Shown here in pieces: positions 8,201 to 17,388 of a DNA stretch of 64,000 nucleotides. Made by a program: the position numbers and the translations under genes. Below the pieces are notes generated by a model that ran no database searches, was not told the origin of the DNA, and worked only from the letters and a program-made list of their open reading frames with translations. Location of the stretch: the NCBI GenBank assembly GCA_002898575.1, contig BEHT01000010.1, positions 1 to 64,000 of the forward strand. Direction: 5' to 3'. The stretch comes from a bacterium HR17 (GTDB lineage: Bacteria; Armatimonadota; Fervidibacteria; Fervidibacterales; Fervidibacteraceae). Each line of letters starts with the position of its first letter. Position 1 is the first letter of the stretch.

Positions 8201-9157
8201 TCACGAGACTTTAACGACTGCGTGCCCACCAAACTCATTGCGCAGCGCGGCGACGACCTTGCTCGCGAAACTGTCTGGCTGGCGCGACCGATGGCGCAAG
8301 GCGTAACTCATAGCGATGACGATGAAGGGCACTTGGGCGTCCCATGCTTCATCAATCGCCCAGCGCCCCGTTGACCCACCCCCGACGACGCCTCTGATGC
8401 TTTCCAGTCGCGGGTCTTTGGCGAAGGCTTGTGCCGCCAGTTCCATCAGCCAACCCCGAATGACGCTGCCTTTGCACCACAGTTCGGCGACCTGCCGTAG
8501 GTCAAAACGATACAGCGGTTGCCCGTCCTCGCCTTTGCCCCCCTGCGCCAGCAACTCAAAGCCCTCGCCGATGGCTTGTAGCATCGCATACTCAATGGCG
8601 TTATGCACCATCTTGACGAAATGCCCCGCGCCTGCCGGACCGACATGGGCGTAACCGCCCCCGTTGCGGGTGAGCAACTGAAAAAGGGGCTCCGCCAACT
8701 GAAAAGTTTCTGCGTCGCCACCGACCATCAGGCACGGACCGTTGCGCGCCCCTTCCAACCCGCCGCTGGTGCCGCAGTCCAAAAAGCGGATGCCTGCCTC
8801 CTGCAACTTGGCGTGCCTGCGGATGCTGTCGCGGAAATAGGAATTGCCGCCGTCAATCACGATGTCACCTTTGTCAAGATGCGCAATCAACCCGTCGCCG
8901 AACGCGCCGCCACCAAAAAGCGCTTCGTCCACTGGCTTGCCCGCTGTCAGCATCAACCAAACGAGGCGCGGACGCTCCAACGCTGCGACGAATTCCGCCA
9001 ACGAGTAAGCGCCGAGGGCGCCCTCTCGCACCATTTCATCCGTTTTGGCGCGGGTGCGGTTGAACACCACGACCGAAACGCCTTTGCCCAGCAAGTTGCG
9101 CACAATCTCGCTGCCCATGCCGCCTAACCCGATGCAGCCAAACTGCGCTTTCGCCAT
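8201..9157 (-). CDS. gnd: 6-phosphogluconate dehydrogenase, decarboxylating (short form)
   Basis: A 318-residue enzyme oxidising 6-phosphogluconate to ribulose 5-phosphate in the pentose phosphate pathway. The nucleotide loop GLGGMGSEI is at the N terminus. The substrate and catalytic segments IDGGNSYFRDS, DCGTSGGLEG and HFVKMVHNAIEYAMLQ carry the catalytic Lys. The length fits the short GndA/YqeC type, often NAD-dependent, rather than the ~470-residue enzyme. A GGAGAGGTG ribosome site precedes the ATG. Confidence 0.93.
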   Translation of the reverse strand: MAKAQFGCIGLGGMGSEIVRNLLGKGVSVVVFNRTRAKTDEMVREGALGAYSLAEFVAALERPRLVWLMLTAGKPVDEALFGGGAFGDGLIAHLDKGDIVIDGGNSYFRDSIRRHAKLQEAGIRFLDCGTSGGLEGARNGPCLMVGGDAETFQLAEPLFQLLTRNGGGYAHVGPAGAGHFVKMVHNAIEYAMLQAIGEGFELLAQGGKGEDGQPLYRFDLRQVAELWCKGSVIRGWLMELAAQAFAKDPRLESIRGVVGGGSTGRWAIDEAWDAQVPFIVIAMSYALRHRSRQPDSFASKVVAALRNEFGGHAVVKVS

Positions 9158-9266
9158 CGTCGTTCACCTCTCCTTGCCTGTTTGCCGCTGCGTCATTCTC
9201 AATGTTGCCAACGCAGCGCGTTTTCCGCCAATGCCCACTGCAGCGCCGCAAAATGCCGAGGCGGTG

Positions 9267-10328
9267 ATGGCGATGTTTGTCGTCGCTGTGCGGTTGCCTG
9301 AACGGTTGGCGCTGAGCGATGTGGAACGAGCGACGGCGCACTGTTTGGACACGGTGATTGTGCCCGTGCACCCAAACAACTTCCGCACCGTTTTAACAGC
9401 GATGCGAGCCGTTGCCGATCACGGTTGGCAGGTGCGCTTCCTCTTGTGGGCGAAAGGCAACCAGGTCAAAAGCGTCCCGCTGCACCGCTTCGCGCATCAT
9501 CCCGCTTTACTCGGTTGGGTCGTGGAGCAGGTGACCGATGTGCCGCTGATGGCGATGCTGCGGGCAACGACAGCGAGCGGTTTGACCATCGCATGGCAGC
9601 GCCCTATCCCGTTCACTGACGGCACGCTGTCACCGCAACCCGCCGACGACCGCTGGTGGTCCTGGCTGCCGACGCACGACCCTGACGCGCTTTTCCCTGT
9701 CGTTGTCGATGCGCTGCTGCGTGGTGCACGAAGCGTTTGCTTTACAGCGCTGCCGCGCGATAGCGATGCCGTTGAACGCGAGCAGTTGAAAGCGTTGGCG
9801 AGTGTCGCTGTGCAGTTACGGTTGTGGCAACCGCTGTTAGCGGAGCGCGCTGAAAGCGTGGACATCGCTGCCGACAACGCGCAAGGGCGCGGTTGGCGGT
9901 TGCGCGATGGCGAATGGCTGCTGTTGGTCACCCCCCTCGCGCCCGGTGCGTCTGTCGCTTGCGCGTTGCCGTTTCCTGTGCCTGAAGGGGTGCGGGCTTA
10001 CGGCGTGCGTTTTCCCGCCCTCCAGCGGTTTCCTTTGCAACGCAAAGGCAGTGGCACATTCCTGCGCTTGGGCAGGCTCGTTGGCACCGAACTCGTTTGG
10101 CTGACCGGCGACCGCGACCGCACAGCGCGGATGCACCAGCGCGCCGATGAACTGTTGCCCAAAGCGATGCAATTTGCCGTCCAATGGGTGCTGGCACGCA
10201 AGGAGCGCATCGGACAACTTTCAGCAACGCTCTCGCGGCGTTTGTGGCAAATGCTCCAAGCCGCCAAACGCCGTCAGTTCCACCATGCCTACTCGCTCGC
10301 CACCGACCTACTGAGTCAATTGCGGTAG
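9267..10328 (+). CDS. Hypothetical protein (353 aa)
   Basis: I do not recognise a family. The N terminus reads MAMFVVAVRLPERLALSD and is followed by alternating hydrophobic strands and helices (TVIVPVHPNN, GWQVRFLLWAKGN), as in an alpha/beta barrel. The C-terminal third is helical and basic. There is no signal peptide or clear membrane helix. The frame is open further upstream, to 9045, but GAGG at 9258-9261 supports ATG 9267. It is divergent from gnd and converges on the RlmI-like gene. Confidence 0.7.
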   Translation: MAMFVVAVRLPERLALSDVERATAHCLDTVIVPVHPNNFRTVLTAMRAVADHGWQVRFLLWAKGNQVKSVPLHRFAHHPALLGWVVEQVTDVPLMAMLRATTASGLTIAWQRPIPFTDGTLSPQPADDRWWSWLPTHDPDALFPVVVDALLRGARSVCFTALPRDSDAVEREQLKALASVAVQLRLWQPLLAERAESVDIAADNAQGRGWRLRDGEWLLLVTPLAPGASVACALPFPVPEGVRAYGVRFPALQRFPLQRKGSGTFLRLGRLVGTELVWLTGDRDRTARMHQRADELLPKAMQFAVQWVLARKERIGQLSATLSRRLWQMLQAAKRRQFHHAYSLATDLLSQLR

Positions 10329-10335
10329 GGCGCTG

Positions 10336-11508
10336 TCAATCCCGCTGCAGCAGGAGGCAGCGCAGATATTGGCTTTCAGGGAGGTGCAGGCGGACGGGAT
10401 GGTCAAGGGACTGAGTCGTCTGCATCAGCACCCGCAACGGCACGCGACGGTCGGACGCCGCCAATCGCACCGCTTCCATCAGCGTCGTCCAGTCCATGTG
10501 GTAGGTGCAGGTGCAAACGAGCATCCGTCCGCCATCGTTGAGCAGCGGCAGGACGCCATGCACCAACTTCCAAATCGCCCATTTCAGGCTGTCCAATTCT
10601 CGTTTGCTTTTAGCGATAGCGGGCGGGTCAATGACGACGGCGTCAAAGCGAGCCCCTTCGGCGAAAAAGCGGGGCAGTTCGTCAAACACATTGCCGCACC
10701 GGAAAGCGACGGTGACGCCGTTGAAGCGTGCTTGCTCTTGCCCCACAGCGATTGCGGACGGTCGTTGCTCCACCGCAACGCTCTCAGCGCCCGTTTTGGC
10801 GGCGTAAATGGCGAAAGCGCCCGTGTAGGCGAACAAGTCCAAAAACCGTTCACCGGGGCGCACCAGCGTTTGCATCAACTTGCGGTTGTCGCGTTGGTCA
10901 AGGTAAAAGCCCGTCTTCAAGCCGTCCCATACATCCACGAGAAAGCGCAAGCCATGCTCAACGATGTCCACGCGTGGAGGCACTGTGCCGTAGAGCACTT
11001 GCTTGACGGGTGGCAGCCCCTCTTCGCGACGCCCTTCCATGTCGCTGCGTTCCAACACGCCTTGGGGGCGGAACAGCTCAACAAGCGGTTCCAACCAAAG
11101 CGGCTTGAGGCGTTCCATCGCCAGCGTTCGCACCTGCACGACAACGGTATCAGCGTAGCGGTCCACGATCAAACCCGGCAAAAAATCGGCTTCAGCGTGG
11201 ACGACGCGGAAGGCGTTGGTGACCGTCATCAACGGTTGACGGCGTTGCCACGCCGCCTGCAGGCGGGCGACGAAAAAGGCGCGGTCAATCGGTTCGTCGT
11301 TCAGTGTCAAAGTGCGGAAGGCGATACGCGATGTCGCTGAGTAGGTGCCCCACGCGACGAACCGTCCGTCAGTGTCCAGCAACCGCACGAGATCGCCGTC
11401 GTTAACTTGCGGTCCGACGCCCGCGAGTTCGTCGCGGAAAACGAAGGGGTAAAAGTGGCGCACCTTTTTGTCCTTGCCCGGCTGCAGTTTGACCCAGCGC
11501 CCGTCCAT
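10336..11508 (-). CDS. rlmI: Class I SAM-dependent rRNA methyltransferase, RlmI-like
   Basis: 390 residues. An N-terminal PUA RNA-binding domain (about 1-80) precedes a central EEHEE-like domain and a Rossmann methyltransferase. Motif I is FLDLFAYTGAFAIYAA. Motif IV is VIDPPAIAKSKRE, and DQRDNR precedes the fold. This is the architecture of RlmI/YccW, which makes m5C in 23S rRNA. The position specificity is inferred by homology only. The ribosome site is weak. Confidence 0.9.
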   Translation of the reverse strand: MDGRWVKLQPGKDKKVRHFYPFVFRDELAGVGPQVNDGDLVRLLDTDGRFVAWGTYSATSRIAFRTLTLNDEPIDRAFFVARLQAAWQRRQPLMTVTNAFRVVHAEADFLPGLIVDRYADTVVVQVRTLAMERLKPLWLEPLVELFRPQGVLERSDMEGRREEGLPPVKQVLYGTVPPRVDIVEHGLRFLVDVWDGLKTGFYLDQRDNRKLMQTLVRPGERFLDLFAYTGAFAIYAAKTGAESVAVEQRPSAIAVGQEQARFNGVTVAFRCGNVFDELPRFFAEGARFDAVVIDPPAIAKSKRELDSLKWAIWKLVHGVLPLLNDGGRMLVCTCTYHMDWTTLMEAVRLAASDRRVPLRVLMQTTQSLDHPVRLHLPESQYLRCLLLQRD

Positions 11509-11620
11509 CGTTGCCTGTCACCGTCCCAACATTTTGGCTAAGCCGCGCCGCCTTGTGTCGGCGCGCCACAATACCGACAGCCGTCTTTCACCCTTTAACG
11601 CGCGACAGGGGGTGGTGACG

Positions 11621-13462
11621 ATGGCAACGCTAAACCGCACAGAAGTGTGGCGGCGCGTTTACGCCTGTTGGATGGGTAAAAACGCCGGCGGGACTTTGGG
11701 GGCACCCGTTGAGGGACAGCCTGGACCGCACAATTTTGACTGGTATCCGCGTCTACAAGAAGGAGGTATCCCCAACGACGACTTGGAGATGCAACTCGTC
11801 TGGCTAGAGGCGGTCAAGCAGGCACACTGGCAGATAGACGCCCGCGTGTTGGCACAGGCGTGGCTGACGCATATCGGCTACAACTGGAACGAATACGGCT
11901 TTGCCAAACGCAACTTGCGGTGGGGGTTGCTGCCGCCCCTTTCAGGCGCTTACGACAACGACTTTTGGAACGACTGCATGGGTTCGCCCATTCGGTCGGA
12001 GATTTGGGCGTGCCTTGCGCCGGCGTCGCCCCGCCTTGCCGTCCGCTTCGCCTTTGAAGACGCCATCGTAGACCACGCCGGCGGCGAAGGCGTGTGGGGC
12101 GAAATGTTCAACGCAGCGCTGGAAAGCATCGTCTTTGCGGTGCACGATTTAGACACCGCCTTGGATTTGGCGCTGGCGTTCATCCCGCCTGATTGCCAAA
12201 TCGCCCGCGCCGTCACCGACACACGCCAATGGTGGCAGGAGTTGCGGGATTGGCGAAAGGTGCGGGAACGGATTGCGGAAAAGTATTGGCACCGTGAACC
12301 GACCCATGCACCCCAAAATCTCGCCTTCACCGTGTTGGGGTTGCTGGCAAGCGACGGCGATTTCGGCAAAGCCATTACAACCGCAGTCAATTGCGGGCAA
12401 GACACCGATTGCACGGGCGCGACGGCAGGGTCGGTCATGGGCATTTTGCTGGGCGAAGTGCCAAAGAAGTGGGCAGAGCCGCTGGGTGAAACGATTGCGA
12501 CCAATCTGAGTTGGGGCGGCATCCGCAACATCACGCCCTTGCCCGATGTCCGCACTTTGACCGATGAGGTGATGACAGCCGCCCAACGGTTGCTGGCGTG
12601 GCACGGCGCGCCCGTTCAAATCGCGGACGCCCCGACGGACTTGTCCGATTTGCCCGCCGATTGGCTGCGCCCTGACGACGGCGTTTACGAACTGTGGGAG
12701 CGCAATCGCCACCCTTGGCGGGTGAACTTTGACCTGACGGCAGTGCAGGTGGATGTAGATTATCGCGGGTTGCCGACCATCAACCCTGAAGTGGCGAGAA
12801 CGGTGACGGTGTGGCTGCGCAACCGTGAACCTGTTCCTCTGAGCGTGACGCTGGTTTGGGATGCCCCCAGTGATTGGCAGGTAGAGCCGATGCGGTCGTC
12901 AGTGACGCTGCCGGCAAAGGGGCGTGTCGGCATCAACGCCCATATCCACGCACCGATCCGCTTGCCCCAAACGCAAACGCTGTGGTGTCAAGTACGGGTG
13001 CACGAACGCCCAGCGGAAGTCGCAGTGCCCGTGACGCTGATCGGCGAACGGCGTTGGCTCGTGCGGCGCAACGGTGGCGAATGGAAAACGGAGTGGTTGC
13101 CTGACAGCCGGTTGCCACTGGAACATTGGTTAGGCGGGCAAGCGGGCATAGTGGAAGCGCGGTTGTGGCTGTGGTCACCCCGTCGCCAACGCGTCGTCCT
13201 CGGGTTGCCGACCAACGGCGCATTTCAACTAACGCTCAACGGGACACTCCTGCTCAGCGGACATCAACCCGACTATCTCGTGCGCCCTGGGCAACAAGGA
13301 CCACCCAGCCATTACAAAACCGCCGAGTTGGCGTTGGGTTGGAACGAGGTCGATGTGCGCGTGGAGCGCGGTGACCGTTCCATTGACGCCTATTTGCTGG
13401 TCACTGACCCGTCCGATTTGCATCGGCATGTCACTGACCTTGTGATGACGCAAATGCCATAG
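11621..13462 (+). CDS. ADP-ribosylglycohydrolase family protein with beta-rich C-terminal domains
   Basis: A 613-residue protein. Residues ~1-320 form an ADP-ribosyl hydrolase (DraG) domain: MGKNAGGTLGAPVEG at the start, metal ligands in IPNDDLEMQ, and the second metal cluster in GQDTDCTGATAGSVMG. The C-terminal half (~370-613) looks like beta-sandwich modules (one around PEVARTVTVWLRNREPVP) ending with a ligand-binding jelly-roll-like part. No signal peptide is visible. AGGGGGT lies 7 nt before ATG 11621; the frame extends upstream without support. Such fusions may act on ADP-ribosyl or related glycosyl conjugates; the substrate is unknown. Confidence 0.87.
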   Translation: MATLNRTEVWRRVYACWMGKNAGGTLGAPVEGQPGPHNFDWYPRLQEGGIPNDDLEMQLVWLEAVKQAHWQIDARVLAQAWLTHIGYNWNEYGFAKRNLRWGLLPPLSGAYDNDFWNDCMGSPIRSEIWACLAPASPRLAVRFAFEDAIVDHAGGEGVWGEMFNAALESIVFAVHDLDTALDLALAFIPPDCQIARAVTDTRQWWQELRDWRKVRERIAEKYWHREPTHAPQNLAFTVLGLLASDGDFGKAITTAVNCGQDTDCTGATAGSVMGILLGEVPKKWAEPLGETIATNLSWGGIRNITPLPDVRTLTDEVMTAAQRLLAWHGAPVQIADAPTDLSDLPADWLRPDDGVYELWERNRHPWRVNFDLTAVQVDVDYRGLPTINPEVARTVTVWLRNREPVPLSVTLVWDAPSDWQVEPMRSSVTLPAKGRVGINAHIHAPIRLPQTQTLWCQVRVHERPAEVAVPVTLIGERRWLVRRNGGEWKTEWLPDSRLPLEHWLGGQAGIVEARLWLWSPRRQRVVLGLPTNGAFQLTLNGTLLLSGHQPDYLVRPGQQGPPSHYKTAELALGWNEVDVRVERGDRSIDAYLLVTDPSDLHRHVTDLVMTQMP

Positions 13463-13526
13463 CGCGATAAAATTGGGAGCAACCGCAGAAATACCATCAC
13501 CACGCCCACAGCCGGAGGGATGACTG

Positions 13527-14687
13527 TTGGAGACAGAGATCGGCATCGGACGCAAAGCCCGACGGGCTTACAGTTTGGATGAGATCGCATTAGTGCCCGC
13601 CCCCATCGCCGTTGACCCAGACGAAGTGGATGTCTCGTTGTCCGTCGGCAATTTGACCCTTGACATCCCGATTTTGGCGTCGGCGATGGACGCAGCAGTG
13701 GACACGCGCATCGCCATTGAGATGTCGCGGTTGGGCGGGTTGGCGATCTTGAACTTGGAAGGGTTGCATGTCCGCTACGATGACCCAGCACCCGTCATTG
13801 AGCGTATCATCACCGCCCCAAAAGAAGACGCGGTGCGGGTGTTGCAAGAGGCTTATCAAGCGCCCATTCAGACCGCACTCATCCGTCAACGGGTGCAGGA
13901 AGTGAAGCGCGCTGGGGCGCGGTTGGGCGTGGCAGCGACACCGGCGAAAGCGATGGAGTTGCTGCCTATTGCCTTGGAAGAAGGCGCCGATGTCGCTGTC
14001 ATTCAATCCACCGTCACGACCGTGCGATTTTTGTCCACGCGCAAACCGGCGTTGCCGTGGGACCGCCTCCGCCAAGCGATCACCGCTCCCCTGATCGTCG
14101 GCAACTGTGTCAGTTACGAAGCGGCGTGGGAGTTGATGGAGGTCGGCGCCGATGCGGTGTTGGTGGGCGTTGGTCCTGGCGCGGCATGCACGACGCGGCA
14201 AGTCGTTGGCGTCGGTGTCCCGCAGGCGACAGCCATCGCTGATGTCGCCGCCGCGCGCGACGAGTTCTACCGGCGGACGGGCAAATATGTGGCGGTTATT
14301 GCCGACGGTGGAATGCGCACGGGGGCGGACATTTGCAAGGCGATTGCGTGCGGGGCGGACGGCGTGATGGTCGGGTCGCCTATCGCTTCGGCATCGGAAG
14401 CGCCAGGGCGCGGTTACCACTGGGGCATGGCGACGCCCCATCCGGGCTTGCCGCGTGGGACGCGCATTTATGTCGGACAAGTTGCCCCCCTCAAAGTGCT
14501 GCTTACAGGTCCCGCCGTGAAAGATGACGGGACGCAGAATTTAGTCGGAGCGCTGAAGAGCGGGATGGGCATGTGCGGCGCCCGCACCATCAAGGAAATG
14601 CACCGCTGCCACATCGTCATCGCCCCGACGATTGGGACGGAAGGCAAACGGTTGCAGCGTGAACAGGGGGTCGGGCAAGGACGGTGA
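13527..14687 (+). CDS. guaB3: GuaB3 family IMP dehydrogenase-related protein
   Basis: 386 residues of a TIM-barrel IMPDH/GMPR-family enzyme with no CBS (Bateman) insertion. The catalytic loop [17 protein letters not shown] carries the nucleophilic Cys, the phosphate site is [27 protein letters not shown], and a C-terminal flap is present. It should convert IMP to XMP for GMP synthesis; guaA and hpt follow. The start is TTG: GGAGGGA at 13514-13520 is 6 nt upstream, and the overlapping ATG at 13520 is in another frame that soon stops. GuaB3 proteins are best known from actinobacteria and cyanobacteria. Confidence 0.9.
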   Translation: METEIGIGRKARRAYSLDEIALVPAPIAVDPDEVDVSLSVGNLTLDIPILASAMDAAVDTRIAIEMSRLGGLAILNLEGLHVRYDDPAPVIERIITAPKEDAVRVLQEAYQAPIQTALIRQRVQEVKRAGARLGVAATPAKAMELLPIALEEGADVAVIQSTVTTVRFLSTRKPALPWDRLRQAITAPLIVGNCVSYEAAWELMEVGADAVLVGVGPGAACTTRQVVGVGVPQATAIADVAAARDEFYRRTGKYVAVIADGGMRTGADICKAIACGADGVMVGSPIASASEAPGRGYHWGMATPHPGLPRGTRIYVGQVAPLKVLLTGPAVKDDGTQNLVGALKSGMGMCGARTIKEMHRCHIVIAPTIGTEGKRLQREQGVGQGR

Positions 14688-14720
14688 AAAGGGCATCAAT
14701 CTCTGTGTGGGGAGGTGTCA

Positions 14721-15092
14721 GTGGCGATGCCACCCAAAAAGCGCACTGATTTGCCGGACGAAAGGGAATTAGGTGTGCGCCCATCTGTGTGGTTGCGTTG
14801 GTATGAGCAACACCTCCGCCAAGTGTTGCAAGCGTGGGCGAAGTCCAAACGCGTGGATCGGGAGGATTTGGAGTTGTTGCTCTTTGACCGCAGCGATTTA
14901 GAACGCACGCTGCAAGGGTTGCCCCATGCGTTGACACCGGCGGAGCGACGCAAGCTGGAAAGATTAGACGAGGAGTTGCGCAAGTTAGCGCCCGCCATCC
15001 GCGCCACTTTGCCCGACTTGGCGGAAACGCGCGAGGGTTTAGAGATCCCCGCAAGCCACTGGTGGTGGTTCTTAGACCGCGAAAAGAGCTGA
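14721..15092 (+). CDS. Hypothetical helical protein between guaB3 and guaA
   Basis: About 123 residues, strongly charged and mostly helical ([17 protein letters not shown], then [20 protein letters not shown]), with a Trp-rich end (SHWWWFLD). GGGGAGG ends at 14715, which favours GTG 14721 (5-nt gap) over ATG 14727. It lies inside the purine operon, 33 bp after guaB3 and 23 bp before guaA, so it is co-transcribed with them. The family is unrecognised. Confidence 0.72.
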   Translation: MAMPPKKRTDLPDERELGVRPSVWLRWYEQHLRQVLQAWAKSKRVDREDLELLLFDRSDLERTLQGLPHALTPAERRKLERLDEELRKLAPAIRATLPDLAETREGLEIPASHWWWFLDREKS

Positions 15093-15115
15093 GCACGGAG
15101 GGAAAGTTCAGCACG

Positions 15116-16657
15116 ATGCACCGACACCCCAAAGACCTGATCGTCGTGTTGGATTTCGGTGCCCAATATGGGCAACTGATTGCCCGACGGGTGCGAGAGT
15201 GCCGGGTCTACTCTGAACTTTTGCCTTGTGACACGCCGTTGGACAAACTGTTGGCGTTGCGCCCCAAAGGGGTTATCCTGTCGGGCGGACAAGCAAGTGT
15301 TTACGACGCGGACGCATTGACTTACGACCCCCGCTTGTTTGAAAGCGGTATTCCCATCTTGGGCATCTGCTACGGGGCACAGTTGATGGCGCACCTGTTA
15401 GGGGGCAAAGTCGTGCCTGCCGCTAAACCCGAATACGGTCGGACTGAGTTGCGCGTTCTGGACGATAGCGATTTGTTTGCTGGCTTGAACCCACAACTCA
15501 TCTGTTGGATGAGTCACAGCGATGTGATCGTGGAACCGCCTCCCGGATTCAAAGTGACTGCCCGCACGGCTAACACGCCAGTTGCTGCGATGTCCGACCC
15601 GCAGCGGAAACTGTTCGCCGTTCTCTTTCATCCCGAAGTCTCCCACACACCGTGGGGGATTGAGATCATTCGCAATTTCGTGCTGCGTTGGTGCGGGTGC
15701 GCGCCGACATGGACGCCGCAAAACTTCATTGACGCAACGGTAAAATCAATCCGTCAGCAAGTGGGCAAAGACCGCGTGCTGTGTGCGCTGAGCGGTGGTG
15801 TGGATTCAGCGACGACCGCAGCCCTCGTCCACCGTGCGGTCGGCGAGCAACTGGTTTGCATTTTCGTCAACCACGGGTTTTTGCGCAAAGGGGAAGCCGA
15901 ACGCGTCTTGCACACTTTTCGCGAACTGCTCAATGTCAACCTAATTTATGTGGATGCCAGCCAGCGCTTTTTGGCGCGGTTGCGCAATGTGACTGACCCC
16001 GAAGAGAAGCGCAAGGTTATCGGTGAGGAATTTGTGCGGGTGTTTGAAGAGGAAGCCGGTAAATTGGGACACATACGGTTCTTGGCGCAAGGAACGCTGT
16101 ATCCCGATGTCATTGAGAGCGGCACCCGCCATGCCGCCCGCATCAAGACGCATCATAATGTCGGCGGGCTCCCTGCCGATATGCAATTTGAACTGTTGGA
16201 ACCGCTGCGGTTTTTGTTCAAGGACGAGGTGCGCGAAGTGGCGGAAGCGCTGGGGTTACCGCCCGAGATCGCATGGCGCCACCCTTTCCCTGGACCTGGG
16301 CTGGCGATACGCATTCTGGGCGAAGTGACTGAAGAGCGCCTGCACATGGTGCGCGAAGCCGATGACATCGTTATGGAAGAAATTCGCCGCGCAGGGTTGT
16401 ATCGGCACATCTGGCAAGCCTTTGCTGTCCTACTTCCCATCCGAAGCACGGGCGTCAAGGGCGACCGACGCACTTACGGATACACGGTAGCGGTGCGCGC
16501 GGTGACCAGCGAAGACGGAATGACCGCTGATTGGGCGCGTTTGCCTGCCGAGGTGTTAGAGCGCATCGCTAACCGCATCTGCAGCGAAGTCCCAAACATC
16601 AACCGGGTCGTTTACGACATCACTTCAAAACCGCCAGCGACGATTGAATGGGAGTGA
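15116..16657 (+). CDS. guaA: GMP synthase (glutamine-hydrolysing)
   Basis: 513 residues, converting XMP, glutamine and ATP to GMP. The N-terminal class I amidotransferase has Cys85 in GICYGAQ and the His/Glu pair in FHPEVSH. The ATP-pyrophosphatase domain has the PP-loop [13 protein letters not shown]. The dimerisation domain carries [12 protein letters not shown] and [13 protein letters not shown], and ends in the usual [11 protein letters not shown] 15116 begins the conserved region; GGAGG is 13 nt upstream, a somewhat long gap. It overlaps nothing, but hpt starts 5 bp after its stop. Confidence 0.97.
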   Translation: MHRHPKDLIVVLDFGAQYGQLIARRVRECRVYSELLPCDTPLDKLLALRPKGVILSGGQASVYDADALTYDPRLFESGIPILGICYGAQLMAHLLGGKVVPAAKPEYGRTELRVLDDSDLFAGLNPQLICWMSHSDVIVEPPPGFKVTARTANTPVAAMSDPQRKLFAVLFHPEVSHTPWGIEIIRNFVLRWCGCAPTWTPQNFIDATVKSIRQQVGKDRVLCALSGGVDSATTAALVHRAVGEQLVCIFVNHGFLRKGEAERVLHTFRELLNVNLIYVDASQRFLARLRNVTDPEEKRKVIGEEFVRVFEEEAGKLGHIRFLAQGTLYPDVIESGTRHAARIKTHHNVGGLPADMQFELLEPLRFLFKDEVREVAEALGLPPEIAWRHPFPGPGLAIRILGEVTEERLHMVREADDIVMEEIRRAGLYRHIWQAFAVLLPIRSTGVKGDRRTYGYTVAVRAVTSEDGMTADWARLPAEVLERIANRICSEVPNINRVVYDITSKPPATIEWE

Positions 16658-16662
16658 GGGGC

Positions 16663-17220
16663 ATGGTCAGCGCCGACTTGCATCGCGACATTGAAGTCAT
16701 TCTCTTGACGGAAGAGCAAATCCAGCGACGGGTTGCCGAACTGGGCGCGCAGATTTCGGCAGATTACGCCGGCAAAGATCTGCACTTGGTCGGTGTCCTG
16801 CGCGGGGCGGTGATGTTCCTTGCCGATTTGATGCGGCACATCGTCGTCCCCTGTTCCTGCGACTTCATCGCCATCGCCAGTTACGGATTGGACACTAAGT
16901 CGTCCGGGATCGTGCGGATCTTGAAGGATTTAGACGACAGCGTGCAAGGACGCCATGTGTTGGTCGTGGAAGACATCGTGGATACCGGGTTGACGCTCAA
17001 CTACATCCTGAACCTGATTCGGTCGCGCAACCCTGCCAGCGTGCGGGTTTGCGCCTTGCTGGACAAACCTGAACGCCGCGTCGTGGCTGCTGACATTCAC
17101 TACCTGGGCTTCACCATCCCCAATCAGTTCGTGGTCGGTTACGGACTGGATTACGCCCAGCGTTACCGCAACCTGCCTTACATCGGGGTGTTGCGCCCTG
17201 AAATTTACGGCGGTGCGTGA
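16663..17220 (+). CDS. hpt: Hypoxanthine phosphoribosyltransferase
   Basis: A 185-residue purine salvage enzyme that makes IMP/GMP from hypoxanthine/guanine and PRPP. It has the PRPP loop VLVVEDIVDTGLTL, the flexible-loop segment SYGLDTKSSG and the C-terminal VGYGLDYAQRYRNLPYIG. GGGAG 8 nt upstream supports ATG 16663 rather than ATG 16648, which would overlap guaA. With guaB3 and guaA it forms a GMP synthesis/salvage block. Confidence 0.96.
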   Translation: MVSADLHRDIEVILLTEEQIQRRVAELGAQISADYAGKDLHLVGVLRGAVMFLADLMRHIVVPCSCDFIAIASYGLDTKSSGIVRILKDLDDSVQGRHVLVVEDIVDTGLTLNYILNLIRSRNPASVRVCALLDKPERRVVAADIHYLGFTIPNQFVVGYGLDYAQRYRNLPYIGVLRPEIYGGA

Positions 17221-17325
17221 TATTGCCAATGGCGTCAAACTGTGGCATGATTGTAGTGCCGCCACAGACCGCTGTGCAGGGAACCATTACCTTTGGGGCA
17301 AAGTGGGGCAAAGTCCTTTGTCCAT

Positions 17326-17348
17326 GCAAAAGCCGACAAGGCTTTTGC
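17326..17348 (+). promoter_or_regulatory. Hairpin in the rho leader
   Basis: A perfect 9-bp stem, GCAAAAGCC/GGCTTTTGC, encloses a 5-nt loop (GACAA) 40 nt upstream of the rho start, inside a 168-bp gene-free leader. No T-run follows. Rho is autoregulated by attenuation in several bacteria, so a leader structure is plausible here, but the mechanism is inferred. Confidence 0.5.
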
Positions 17349-17388
17349 ACCTCGTAGTCTTCACCCTGCCAAAGGAGGCATTGTCGGT

